Notes: a model not told the origin generated them from the sequence alone. A stretch of 64,000 nucleotides of DNA from Lachnospira pectinoschiza (GCF_020564355.1 NZ_JAJCRR010000001.1:642948-706947); one strand, 5' to 3'. Shown: positions 54,843 through 63,675, counted from the first letter of the stretch. Translations and numbers: made by a program.

Positions 54843-56132
54843 ATGAGAATCGTAAAATTAACACCGGAAAGCAAAAACAACATTTTGGAGAACCTTTTAA
54901 AGAGAAGTCCGAACAGCTATGGGAAATTTGAAGCAGCAGTCAATGATATTCTTGCAAATGTACGCGCCAGAAAAGATGAAGCGTTATTTGAGTATACAAA
55001 GAATTTCGATAAGGCAGACATCAATGCAGAAAATGTCCGTGTAACACAGGAAGAGATTGACGAAGCTTACGCACAGGTGGATAAGGATTTACTGGATGTT
55101 ATTAGAAAGGCACTGGTAAATATCCGCGATTATCATGCAAAACAGAAGCAGTACAGCTGGTTTGATTCCAAGCCGGACGGAACCATTCTCGGTCAGAAGG
55201 TGACAGCACTTGCAAGAGTCGGTGTCTATGTACCGGGCGGTAAAGCTGCCTATCCGTCATCTGTTCTGATGAATGTTATGCCGGCAAAGGTAGCAGGCGT
55301 AGAACAGATTATTATGTGTACACCTCCGGGAAAGGATGGCAAGGTTTATCCGACAACACTCGTTGCTGCGAAAGAAGCCGGTGTAGATGTCATCTACAAA
55401 GTCGGCGGTGCACAGGCGATTGCAGCTATGGCATACGGCACAGAATCCATTCCAAAGGTTGATAAGATTGTCGGACCGGGCAATATCTATGTAGCACTGG
55501 CGAAAAAGGCAGTGTTTGGCTATGTCAGCATTGATTCTGTTGCAGGACCGAGTGAAATTTTAGTGCTTGCAGATGAAACAGCCAATCCAAGATATGTAGC
55601 GGCAGATTTACTTTCGCAGGCTGAACATGATGAAATGGCATCTGCAATTTTAATTACAACCAGTGAAGAACTTGCACAGAAGGTATCAGAAGAAATTGAC
55701 GGCTTTGTAGCCCAGCTTTCAAGAAAGGCAATTCTTGAGAAATCTCTTGAAAACTACGGTTACATTTTAACGGCAGCTTCGATGGAAGAAGCCATTGAAG
55801 TTGCCAATGAGATTGCTTCCGAACATCTTGAAATTGTGACAAAGAATCCATTTGATACGATGACAAGAATTAAAAATGCCGGTGCAATATTCCTTGGAGA
55901 ATACAGCTCTGAACCGCTGGGTGACTATTTTGCGGGACCAAACCACGTTCTTCCGACCAACGGAACGGCAAAATTCTTCTCTGCATTAAGTGTAGATGAC
56001 TTTATTAAGAAATCCAGCATCATTTCTTATTCAAGAGAAGCACTGGAACCGATTCACAAGGATATTGAAAAATTTGCAACGGCAGAACAGCTTACTGCAC
56101 ATGCAAATTCAATCAGAGTAAGATTCGAATAG
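54843..56132 (+). CDS. hisD: Histidinol dehydrogenase
   Basis: A 429-residue Zn enzyme, oxidising histidinol to histidine in two steps. VGVYVPGGKAAYPSSVLM, GVDVIYKVGGAQAIAAMAYG, KIVGPGNIYVALAK and the HVLPTNGTA zinc-site region are all intact. The length is normal. AGAGG is upstream. hisB follows 10 bases after the stop. Confidence 0.97.
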   Translation: MRIVKLTPESKNNILENLLKRSPNSYGKFEAAVNDILANVRARKDEALFEYTKNFDKADINAENVRVTQEEIDEAYAQVDKDLLDVIRKALVNIRDYHAKQKQYSWFDSKPDGTILGQKVTALARVGVYVPGGKAAYPSSVLMNVMPAKVAGVEQIIMCTPPGKDGKVYPTTLVAAKEAGVDVIYKVGGAQAIAAMAYGTESIPKVDKIVGPGNIYVALAKKAVFGYVSIDSVAGPSEILVLADETANPRYVAADLLSQAEHDEMASAILITTSEELAQKVSEEIDGFVAQLSRKAILEKSLENYGYILTAASMEEAIEVANEIASEHLEIVTKNPFDTMTRIKNAGAIFLGEYSSEPLGDYFAGPNHVLPTNGTAKFFSALSVDDFIKKSSIISYSREALEPIHKDIEKFATAEQLTAHANSIRVRFE

Positions 56133-56142
56133 GAGAAAAATT

Positions 56143-56835
56143 ATGGCTGGCAATGAAAGAAAAGAAAATTACCGCAGACCATACCGCAATCCGCGTTATA
56201 AGGGACGCAATGAAAATGCAGCAGAAACAGCGGAAGAAGTGAAAATACCACGCCGTGCGGCACACATTGAACGCACGACAAGTGAAACGGATATCCAGCT
56301 GTCGATTGATTTGGATGGAAGCGGTGAATCTGATATTGATACAGGTATCGGATTTTTTGACCATATGTTAAAAAGCTTTGCAAAGCATGGTTTATTTGAT
56401 CTGACATTGAGGGTAAAAGGCGATTTAATCGTAGACTGTCATCATACGATTGAAGATGTCGGCATCGTTTTAGGTGAAGCAATTAAGCAGGCACTCGGCG
56501 ATAAAAAATCCATCCGCCGTTATGGTGATATTATGCTGCCAATGGATGAAGCACTGATCTTATGTGCAATAGATTTATCAGGAAGACCGTATCTTGTCTT
56601 TGATGCGGCATTCCATGCAGACAGTGTCGGCTATTTTGATACACAGATGGTCAAGGAGTTCTTTTATGCAGTATCTTATTCAGCCGGAATGAACCTGCAC
56701 ATCAGGGAGTTGTCCGGAGAAAATGACCATCATATCATCGAGGGCATGTTTAAGGCATTTGCAAAGGCATTAGACGAAGCGTGTCAGAAAGATGACAGAA
56801 TTAAAAGTGTGCTTTCTACAAAAGGAAGTCTGTAA
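56143..56835 (+). CDS. hisB: Imidazoleglycerol-phosphate dehydratase with basic N-terminal extension
   Basis: A 230-residue HisB (usual length ~195). The metal-site motifs FFDHMLKSFAKHG, DCHHTIEDVG and NDHHIIEGMFKAFA are present. About 36 residues before the catalytic domain are Arg/Tyr/Asn-rich (NYRRPYRNPRYKGRNEN) and look disordered. The ATG at 56143 has AGGAG at 56132-56136, and no later ATG fits, so the extension is probably translated. Its use is unknown. Confidence 0.95.
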   Translation: MAGNERKENYRRPYRNPRYKGRNENAAETAEEVKIPRRAAHIERTTSETDIQLSIDLDGSGESDIDTGIGFFDHMLKSFAKHGLFDLTLRVKGDLIVDCHHTIEDVGIVLGEAIKQALGDKKSIRRYGDIMLPMDEALILCAIDLSGRPYLVFDAAFHADSVGYFDTQMVKEFFYAVSYSAGMNLHIRELSGENDHHIIEGMFKAFAKALDEACQKDDRIKSVLSTKGSL

Positions 56836-56857
56836 AATACATACATGAGGTGAATTT

Positions 56858-57577
56858 ATGAGATTATATCCTGCTATTGATATTAAAGACGGACAGTGTG
56901 TCCGGTTAAAAAAAGGACTGTTTAACGAAGTGACCGTGTATTCGGATACACCATACAAGATTGCAGAAAGCTTTGAAAAAGACGGCGCAAAATTTATTCA
57001 TACCGTGGATTTGGACGGGGCTTTAAAGGGTCGTTCCGTGAATGCCGAAACGATTAAAAAAATCGTGAACAGCGTGAATATTCCGGTGCAGTTAGGCGGC
57101 GGTATCCGTACACTTGAAAATATTCAGGAAGTACTGGATTTAGGCGTTTACCGTGCGATTATCGGAACAAAAGCCGTTGAAAATCCGGATTTTATCCGTC
57201 AGGCGATTGACCGTTTTGGTGCGGAACACATCGTTGTGGGAATTGATGCAAAGGACGGTTATGTTGCTGTAGAAGGCTGGGAAAAGTTAAGTGATAAAAC
57301 GGCTGTGAATATGGCGCTTGCCATGAAAGAAATGGGTGTACAGACCATTGTATATACAGATATATCAAAAGACGGCATGCTTGCAGGACCGAATATTGAA
57401 CAGACAAAGCTTCTTTCTGATAAGACCGGTATTGACATTATCGCTTCCGGCGGCGTATCCTGTATGCAGGACCTTGAAGCGGTTTCTGATGCGGGAATCC
57501 ACGGTGCAATTATCGGTAAGGCACTGTATGAAAAGCGCGTTATATTATCAGAAGCAGTAGAAAAATTTGAAAAATAA
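56858..57577 (+). CDS. hisA: HisA isomerase
   Basis: A 239-residue TIM-barrel enzyme that isomerises ProFAR to PRFAR. Catalytic Asp8 (AIDIKDG) and the second Asp in VGIDAKDG are present, with both phosphate-binding loops (LGGGIRT and ASGGVS). The start has GAGGTGA upstream. The partner hisF is not adjacent; the next gene holds a HisF-like but altered domain. Confidence 0.96.
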   Translation: MRLYPAIDIKDGQCVRLKKGLFNEVTVYSDTPYKIAESFEKDGAKFIHTVDLDGALKGRSVNAETIKKIVNSVNIPVQLGGGIRTLENIQEVLDLGVYRAIIGTKAVENPDFIRQAIDRFGAEHIVVGIDAKDGYVAVEGWEKLSDKTAVNMALAMKEMGVQTIVYTDISKDGMLAGPNIEQTKLLSDKTGIDIIASGGVSCMQDLEAVSDAGIHGAIIGKALYEKRVILSEAVEKFEK

Positions 57578-57600
57578 GCAGGTAATGGAGAAAACGGACA

Positions 57601-58881
57601 ATGTCATATAAAAAATTAATTCCGAATATTTATTTAAAAGATGAGAAAGCGTACGCTGATAAAGATTTAAGTGTACTGTTAGGAAACGGTGATGCGGTTG
57701 CAGCAGCAAACCGTTTCAGCGAAAACGGTGCTGATGAGATTCTTGTCATGGATTTATCCTATGATGACGATTCACACGAAAAGGCAATCGGTATTCTGCG
57801 CCAGATTACCAAATCTATTGATACACCGGTACTTGTAGGCGGTAATGTAAAGCGTGTCGAGGATATTAAAAAGTATTTATACGCAGGCGCAAAGACTGCA
57901 TTGTTAGAAGATGTTAAGGAGTCGAATCTTTTAATGATGAAAGAAGTTGCAGACCGTTTCGGTGCAGCAAAATTAGGGCTGGTGTATACCGGTGCGGAAA
58001 AAGAAGCACTTGACATGGCAGCAGACAATCAGCTTTCTGTTGTGATTTTAAGTGAAAAGCAGTTTACGGCAGATGCAGATTTAATCAGTGCCAATCAGAT
58101 GAATTGCATTGTGAATACTGAAAATGCAGATTTTACAGCATTGATTACAAATGAAAATATAGGTGGTGTTACAGGGCTTTCTGTCAGCGCATTGGATTAT
58201 GATGCCATGCAGGCAAAACAGGAACTTTCTAAAAAAGGAATTGCCATGAATACCTTTACCAGTGCCATTGCGTTTTCAGAGTTTAAGTTAAACAGTGATG
58301 GACTGATTCCGGTCGTTGTACAGGATTACAAAACAGATGAAGTCTTAATGGTCGCATACATGAATGAAGAAGCTTTTGAAAAAACCATTGCAACCGGTAA
58401 AATGACTTATTACAGCAGAAGCCGTCAGGAACTCTGGGTAAAAGGTCTGACTTCAGGACATTTCCAGTATGTGCGTTCAATTGAAATCGACTGCGATAAC
58501 GACACGCTGCTTGCAAAGGTAAAACAGATCGGTGCGGCATGTCATACCGGCAACAGAAGCTGCTTCTACAGAAACCTCGTATCAACGGAATATGCAGAAA
58601 CCAATCCGTTAAAAGTATTTAATGATGTTATGAATGTCATTGAAGACAGAAGACAGCACCCGAAGGAAGGCTCATATACCAACTACCTGTTTGATAAGGG
58701 AATTGATAAGATTCTGAAAAAATGCGGTGAAGAAGCAACAGAAATTATCATTGCGGCAAAGAATCCGGATCCGGAAGAAATCAAGTATGAAATTTCAGAT
58801 TTCCTGTATCATGTCATGGTACTGATGGTACTGCGCGGTGTGACATGGGAAGATATTGTGAAAGAACTGGCAAACCGCTAA
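57601..58881 (+). CDS. hisI: HisIE with an N-terminal degenerate HisF-like barrel
   Basis: 426 residues in three parts. Residues ~218-325 are the PRA-cyclohydrolase HisI, with [12 protein letters not shown] and the zinc pattern [12 protein letters not shown]. Residues ~335-426 are the PR-ATP pyrophosphatase HisE ([20 protein letters not shown]). Residues 1-~215 resemble HisF ([10 protein letters not shown] against [39 protein letters not shown]), but the HisF catalytic Asp11 and Asp130 align to Tyr11 and Thr by hand, so cyclase activity is unlikely. Ordinary HisIE is ~210 residues. GGAG at 57586 sets the start. It is the last gene of the operon here. Confidence 0.88.
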   Translation: MSYKKLIPNIYLKDEKAYADKDLSVLLGNGDAVAAANRFSENGADEILVMDLSYDDDSHEKAIGILRQITKSIDTPVLVGGNVKRVEDIKKYLYAGAKTALLEDVKESNLLMMKEVADRFGAAKLGLVYTGAEKEALDMAADNQLSVVILSEKQFTADADLISANQMNCIVNTENADFTALITNENIGGVTGLSVSALDYDAMQAKQELSKKGIAMNTFTSAIAFSEFKLNSDGLIPVVVQDYKTDEVLMVAYMNEEAFEKTIATGKMTYYSRSRQELWVKGLTSGHFQYVRSIEIDCDNDTLLAKVKQIGAACHTGNRSCFYRNLVSTEYAETNPLKVFNDVMNVIEDRRQHPKEGSYTNYLFDKGIDKILKKCGEEATEIIIAAKNPDPEEIKYEISDFLYHVMVLMVLRGVTWEDIVKELANR

Positions 58882-58941
58882 AATGCTTAAAGTAAAGATT
58901 TTCCTCCGGCATGGGAGAGTGCCTGCGGAATAAGGAGAAGT
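58882..58941 (+). repeat. Intergenic stem-loop element, copy R9 (short)
   Basis: An H1 remnant (GCTTAAAGTAAAGATTTTC) is joined to H4 (CCGGCAT/GTGCCTGCGG), ending GCGGAATAAGGAGAAGT: the inner modules H2 and H3 are missing. It supplies the binding site of the RNase G gene. Confidence 0.75.
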
Positions 58942-60135
58942 ATGAAAACCAGATATGTGATAACGCATTTACAGGGTCGGTGTGTCTGTGCATTGTTTTA
59001 TGATAATGTATGCCGTGAGTTAAAAGTGGCAGAACCGGAAAATATGACGGGACGGATTTACATCGGACGCGTGGAAAATGTGGTTAAAAATTTAAACTGT
59101 GCATTTATTGAGATTGAAAAAGGCATCAAATGCTATTATTCATTGGAAGAAAATAAAAAGCATTTCTTTTTAAATCCCAAAAATACAGAGAAGGTCTGCA
59201 TAGGAGATTCAATGCTGGTGCAAATCAGCAGAGAAGCATTTAAGACCAAGCCCGCGACGGCGACCGGAAAGTTGTCCCTGACCGGAGAATATGTTGTGCT
59301 GGTATCGGACGGCACCGGTGTTTCCGTTTCGGGAAAAGTGAAAAAACATCCGCATTGTCTGGCATTAAAGGAAAAGCTGGAAGAAACTTTCTATAAAGGA
59401 AAGCCGCTTCCGGCTTTTGGTTTTATTCTGCGCACCAATACAGCAGAAGCAGACAGTGCGCCTGTACTGGCAGAAGCCAAAAAACTGGCAGAACAGTTTC
59501 AGGAGATAACCGGACAGGCAAAATATTTAAAAGCATTTACAAAAATGTATGAGCCGCTTCCACCGGTTGTGGAATGGTTAAAAAATCTGCGCATTTCGGA
59601 TTTGGATGAAATTGTAACAGATGACAGGGAAATTTATGAACTGGCAGGACAGTATGCAGCAGAAGCGGTGAAAGAAAAACTGCGTCTTTATGAAGATGAA
59701 TTACTGCCGCTTTACAAGCTGTATTCATTGGAAACGATTCTTTCGCGGACATTAAATAAAAAGGTATGGTTAAAGTCCGGCGGTTATCTTGTGATTGAAC
59801 AGACAGAGGCATTGACGGCGGTTGATGTCAATTCCGGGAAAATGGTCAAAAAGAAAGATTCATTTTTAAAGACCAATCTGGAAGCGGCTGAAGAACTGGT
59901 GCGCCAGATAGGTCTGCGTAATCTGTCCGGCATGATTATTGTGGATTTTATCAATCTGAAAGAAAAAGCCGAAGAAGAACAGCTTGTCAGTGCATTAAAA
60001 AAATATATCCAGCAGGAAAACACAGGAATTGTGTATGTTGATATGACACGTCTTGGGCTGGTGGAACTTACCCGGAAAAAGAACGGTAAGACCTTACGGG
60101 AATTGTTTGCAGACGGCAGAAAGGAAGAAGAATAA
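58942..60135 (+). CDS. Ribonuclease G/E family protein, C-terminally short
   Basis: A 397-residue RNase E/G endonuclease, usual length ~480-490 for RNase G. An S1-like segment lies at the start (GRIYIGRVENVVKNLNCAFIEI). The two catalytic Asp are in LTAVDVNSGK and IIVDFINLK. It stops after MTRLGLVELTRKKNGKTLREL, just where the Zn-link CPxC and the small dimer domain would begin, so tetramer assembly may differ. GGAG precedes the ATG. Confidence 0.87.
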   Translation: MKTRYVITHLQGRCVCALFYDNVCRELKVAEPENMTGRIYIGRVENVVKNLNCAFIEIEKGIKCYYSLEENKKHFFLNPKNTEKVCIGDSMLVQISREAFKTKPATATGKLSLTGEYVVLVSDGTGVSVSGKVKKHPHCLALKEKLEETFYKGKPLPAFGFILRTNTAEADSAPVLAEAKKLAEQFQEITGQAKYLKAFTKMYEPLPPVVEWLKNLRISDLDEIVTDDREIYELAGQYAAEAVKEKLRLYEDELLPLYKLYSLETILSRTLNKKVWLKSGGYLVIEQTEALTAVDVNSGKMVKKKDSFLKTNLEAAEELVRQIGLRNLSGMIIVDFINLKEKAEEEQLVSALKKYIQQENTGIVYVDMTRLGLVELTRKKNGKTLRELFADGRKEEE

Positions 60136-60145
60136 AGTAAAAAGA

Positions 60146-60670
60146 ATGGAAGAAGGAAATAAGGAAGAAAATTTTTATCCGCAGTTTTATAAAAAACTAT
60201 ATCAATGGTATGAAAAACATTTATGGGCGGTCAGAACAGTGAATGTGCTGTATCATCTGCTTCCTGCACTTGCTGTACTGTGTTATGTGGATTTACTGGG
60301 ACTTGTCTATATAAACGGCGGCCGTATCATGCTTTTAAAAGTAATATTAGTGCCTTTTATTACATTTGCAGGTGTATCGGTTTTTAGAAAATGTGTTAAT
60401 GCTAAGCGGCCGTATACGATATACGGCACAACACCGATAGTCGCAAAGGACAAGACCGGAGAATCCATGCCGAGCCGTCATACAGCATCATTTACGGTCA
60501 TTGCAATGACATGGCTGTATGTCAATCCGGCAGCGGGCGTTATTATGCTTGTTCTGGCATTTTTGATGGGTGTAGTAAGTGTTTTGGGCGGTGTGCATTT
60601 TGTAAAAGATGTGCTTGCTGGATATAGTGCTGGTGTGCTTATGGGAATCATCGGATTGTTTCTTATTTAA
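60146..60670 (+). CDS. PAP2-family phosphatase, altered third motif
   Basis: A 174-residue membrane protein with about four to five helices. PAP2 motif 1 KCVNAKRPYT, motif 2 PSRHTASF (normally PSGH), and motif 3 SVLGGVHFVKDVLAG, where the usual SR is SV. The nucleophilic His and Asp of motif 3 remain. Likely substrates are lipid phosphates such as undecaprenyl diphosphate or phosphatidic acid. The start at 60146 has no strong binding site. Confidence 0.8.
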   Translation: MEEGNKEENFYPQFYKKLYQWYEKHLWAVRTVNVLYHLLPALAVLCYVDLLGLVYINGGRIMLLKVILVPFITFAGVSVFRKCVNAKRPYTIYGTTPIVAKDKTGESMPSRHTASFTVIAMTWLYVNPAAGVIMLVLAFLMGVVSVLGGVHFVKDVLAGYSAGVLMGIIGLFLI

Positions 60671-60810
60671 AGTTTAAAGACAGCCATTTTTATATAAGTG
60701 CCTGCTTTTGAATCAAATGCTTGCGATCAATTCCGAACAGGCGGATGCTATATATGAAATAGTAAAAACGGCGAAATTTTGTAAAAAAATAATATAGAAA
60801 GGGGAAAATT

Positions 60811-60864
60811 ATGACAAGATTAAAAGAATTTATTGAAGATAATGAGAGCGGTAAAGAAGCGTGA
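60811..60864 (+). pseudogene. 17-residue leader peptide or decayed copy of the gene at 61208
   Basis: ATG ACA AGA TTA AAA GAA opens both this frame and the one at 61208; both have a GGAAAG-type binding site. Here a stop comes after 17 codons (TGA at 60862). A hairpin GTGACGA/TCGTCAC (60861-60877) overlaps its stop and is repeated at 61175-61191. It could be a duplication scar or a functional mini-ORF. Confidence 0.55.
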
Positions 60865-60903
60865 CGAACCTCGTCACAAATAATCAGGAAAGGGGCTATT
60901 GAC

Positions 60904-61131
60904 ATGAGCGAAAGAGAACAGGCAAAGCAAATCATTGACAACCTGCCGGAATATAAGATAGGAAACATCTTATTGTTTTTAAAAGGCGTACAGTTTGATG
61001 ATGATATGGAAGACGATTTATATTGTGAAAAACTTGTACAGGATTACATGAACAATCCAGACCCGGGAAAAGCGGAAACGATAACACTTGAAGAACTGGC
61101 AAAAAGGGAAGGGATAGGTTTATGTAATTAA
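60904..61131 (+). CDS. Small acidic antitoxin-like protein
   Basis: A 75-residue protein, MSEREQAKQIIDNLPEYKI at the start and EELAKREGIGL at the end. The composition and the helix-rich N-terminus resemble RelB/DinJ-like or related antitoxin proteins of Clostridia. No toxin gene is adjacent. AAAGGGG upstream is the binding site. Lies between two copies of the TGACGA hairpin. Confidence 0.55.
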   Translation: MSEREQAKQIIDNLPEYKIGNILLFLKGVQFDDDMEDDLYCEKLVQDYMNNPDPGKAETITLEELAKREGIGLCN

Positions 61132-61207
61132 ACCGGAGACAGAGGACAGATATATAACAAGTACTAGATAATTTGTGACGAACTTCGTCACAGGAAAGGT
61201 TGAAAAT

Positions 61208-61972
61208 ATGACAAGATTAAAAGAATTATTAAAGGACAAAAAAGTAAAAGTAGTAGCAGGAGTAGCGGCGGTAATCGTTTTAATTGCTGTAGGAATAACG
61301 GCGGTGTGTGTATCAGGCGGTAATAAAAATAAGCAGACAGCCACACAGGAAACAAAACAGCAGACAACGACAGTAGCTACAGCAAAAAAGACAGAACAGA
61401 CCACAGCAGCGATGGAAATAGCACAGGCACAGACAGGAGCAGGTGAAACCACAGCTGTAGCAGAGGAAACGAAAGTAGAAAATGAATCCCAGACAGAAGA
61501 AGCCACAGCAGAAACACCACAGCAGGCAGAACCGGTAGAAGAAGCGCAGCCGGAAGAAACTCCTCACGGTGAGGAAGCCGTGTCAGAGAATACAGGGAAT
61601 AATACAGGAAATGATACAGAAGAAAGTAACGAGCCGGAAGAAGTAGAAGACACCGGAAATAACGAACCAGAAGAAGCCCCGGCACCAGAACCAACTCCAG
61701 AACCGGCAACCGAAGCAGCACCGTCATTAACAGATGAGGAAAGACTGGTTGCTACTGGGAAGTGGGTATTGAAATCTTCACGAGATAATGGAGTTAGACA
61801 TTATACATACACAGATTCAATTACTGGGTATACAATACAAGCTAATTTTAGAGATGGGCAGTACAAAAGTGGTCAAAGTGATAGTCCAGATGAATTAAAG
61901 GCTATCTTAGCAGCGCATGGTGTTCCTGACGGAACAAAATTAACCATTGATACATATATAAAATACTTGTAA
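61208..61972 (+). CDS. Membrane-anchored protein with Thr/Glu/Pro-rich stalk
   Basis: About 254 residues. A single membrane helix (KVVAGVAAVIVLIAVGITAV, residues ~15-35) is followed by a ~145-residue disordered stalk of Thr/Glu/Gln/Pro repeats (EPEEVEDTGNN), then a ~70-residue folded domain (ATGKWVLKSSRDNGVRHYTYTDS to the end). Probably anchored with the domain outside. The domain family is not recognised. AGGAAAGG marks the start. Confidence 0.72.
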   Translation: MTRLKELLKDKKVKVVAGVAAVIVLIAVGITAVCVSGGNKNKQTATQETKQQTTTVATAKKTEQTTAAMEIAQAQTGAGETTAVAEETKVENESQTEEATAETPQQAEPVEEAQPEETPHGEEAVSENTGNNTGNDTEESNEPEEVEDTGNNEPEEAPAPEPTPEPATEAAPSLTDEERLVATGKWVLKSSRDNGVRHYTYTDSITGYTIQANFRDGQYKSGQSDSPDELKAILAAHGVPDGTKLTIDTYIKYL

Positions 61973-62005
61973 TGTATATAAAAGACAATAAAATATAAAA
62001 TTGTT

Positions 62006-62045
62006 AAATGGCACTTTGCAGTCTTGTTCTGTAAAGTGTCATTTT
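62006..62045 (+). terminator. Terminator after the stalk protein
   Basis: AAATGGCACTTTGCAG (62006-62021) pairs with CTGTAAAGTGTCATTTT (62029-62045) with two G-T pairs; a T-rich end follows. Confidence 0.75.
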
Positions 62046-62065
62046 GCGTAGAAAGGAGTAAAAAT

Positions 62066-63541
62066 ATGAAAAGAAAAATACAATGCGTTTGGTTAATGCT
62101 TGCGGTATGCGTACTGATTTTTATTAGTACAGTTGAAAATAGCAAAATAGTGCAGGCAGCAACCTTTGAGAATGGATATTACTGTGAAACGGTTCAGGGA
62201 ACCTTAAAAGTAGATTATACTGTAGACGGAACATTTGGTGAATATAATCAGACAACCAGTCCGGATGACCGCTGTGATGATGTTGAAATAAATGTTTCAA
62301 AAACAATGGAAGTTCCTGTAAATGTAAATGTACGCAGAAATGTAAATAGTGCTACATATGCAATGTCTGTTAATACAACATCAGGCTGGCACGCAGAACA
62401 ATATTGTTATGGTGATTGGTATAACGAAGATGAGGGGTCATTTATTATCTGTGATGGAATTGCAGCATTTAATTTCACTGCTGATGGTTCACATGATTTA
62501 TCAGGTATCAATTCAAATACATCATCAGAACAGACGGAAGATTTAACATACAAAGGCTGTGAGAACAAAATAGAAAAGTTATATGATAATAATGATGACT
62601 GGGTTATTGATAAATCCGATGTAACAGTAATATTAGACCGAATGACCCTCACATTTACATACCCGCCATTCCCGGAGTACACGGTACAATATGACCCGAA
62701 TGGTGGAAGCGGATATATGCCGTCAGAAACAGTAAGATATTCAGAGAATTTTGCATTGAAAGCAAACGCATACACAAAGAACGGGTATGTGTTTAAGGGC
62801 TGGGCAGTAATCCGTGAAGCAGACGGAGCGGTGTTCTGTGACAACCGTGGGTGGACACCGTTTAACGAGTGCCAGCCGGAAGAATGGCATATATATGGCA
62901 CAGGAGAACAGTATGCGATGGATACGGCATGGTTCGGTGACCGGACGGACGGAATTTTTACGTTCTGCGCACAGTGGGAAGCGGCAGACAGGTTTGTAAA
63001 CTATATGGGCAACGAAGCGGATAACAAAGAAGACTACTACCAGTCCTATTCGGCTGCATCGGAGAACAGGTTTAATAAATTGGATTTCAAAAAGACGGGA
63101 TACACCGCGGGAAGTAATTGGGTGTATAAAGACCAGTTTATGAACACGGCAGGAAGTTATGCGGGAGATGGAACGGCAGTCATGCCAGGACAAAACGGAC
63201 TGACGACAATCCGTACAAAGTGCGGCGGAAGATATGACAGCGTAGATATTAATGCCGCAAGTACGGAAAACGGCGCAAATGTGCAGATTTGGGACTGCGT
63301 AAATGGAAATGCGCAGATGTTTGCGTTCCAATATGTAAAAAATGAAAATGGTGTACCGTACTGGACAATCAAAAACAACTATTCTGGAAAAGTGCTTGAC
63401 GTAAACGGAACAGCAGCCGGTGCAAATGTCCAGCAGTATGCATACCACGGCGGCGATAACCAGTTATGGACGTTAAAAATGGCAGGGGACGGATACTTCT
63501 ATAACGGGGTTTTAGGGGTGTCCCCTAATGAGGATAAGTAG
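62066..63541 (+). CDS. Secreted protein with InlB-type repeat and truncated ricin-type lectin domain
   Basis: A 491-residue secreted protein: signal peptide (residues 1-~30, cleavage after VQA), a novel region (31-210), a Listeria-Bacteroides (InlB B) repeat near 211-255 (YDPNGGSGYMPSETV, KNGYVFKGWAV), and from ~385 a ricin B-type beta-trefoil with QIW and QLW repeats. Only two of three trefoil lobes are present; the end NGVLGVSPNEDK is unrelated and comes from a sequence containing the palindrome AGGGGTGTCCCCT. GAAAGGAG precedes the start. It probably binds sugars at the cell surface. Confidence 0.75.
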   Translation: MKRKIQCVWLMLAVCVLIFISTVENSKIVQAATFENGYYCETVQGTLKVDYTVDGTFGEYNQTTSPDDRCDDVEINVSKTMEVPVNVNVRRNVNSATYAMSVNTTSGWHAEQYCYGDWYNEDEGSFIICDGIAAFNFTADGSHDLSGINSNTSSEQTEDLTYKGCENKIEKLYDNNDDWVIDKSDVTVILDRMTLTFTYPPFPEYTVQYDPNGGSGYMPSETVRYSENFALKANAYTKNGYVFKGWAVIREADGAVFCDNRGWTPFNECQPEEWHIYGTGEQYAMDTAWFGDRTDGIFTFCAQWEAADRFVNYMGNEADNKEDYYQSYSAASENRFNKLDFKKTGYTAGSNWVYKDQFMNTAGSYAGDGTAVMPGQNGLTTIRTKCGGRYDSVDINAASTENGANVQIWDCVNGNAQMFAFQYVKNENGVPYWTIKNNYSGKVLDVNGTAAGANVQQYAYHGGDNQLWTLKMAGDGYFYNGVLGVSPNEDK

Positions 63542-63646
63542 GTGAATAAAAAGTTTGATATATAATAAAAAATTTAATGGATAAATAACCTGTTATAGGA
63601 TAAAAAAGACAAATGAAAAAACAAATAAAAAAAATTAAAAAAGTTG

Positions 63647-63675
63647 TTGACAACCTGACCCAATGGTGATATTAT
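63647..63675 (+). promoter_or_regulatory. rRNA operon promoter
   Basis: TTGACA at 63647-63652 and TATTAT at 63670-63675, spacer 17, preceded by A-tracts from 63600 that look like an UP element. A leader of about 255 bases before 16S contains GAAAATT/AATTTTC near 63800. The stretch 63542-63937 has no gene. Confidence 0.8.

Noticed and set aside
1350..58941. CRISPR array
   Set aside because: The repeats are dispersed singly between genes, vary in stem sequence and have no regular spacers or cas genes.
60904..61131. Complete toxin-antitoxin operon
   Set aside because: Only an antitoxin-like ORF is present; the next gene is a membrane-anchored stalk protein, not a RelE-like toxin.
62741..63448. 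235-codon minus-strand frame
   Set aside because: Opposite the secreted lectin-like protein, with odd Cys/Arg/Ile-rich composition; a shadow frame.
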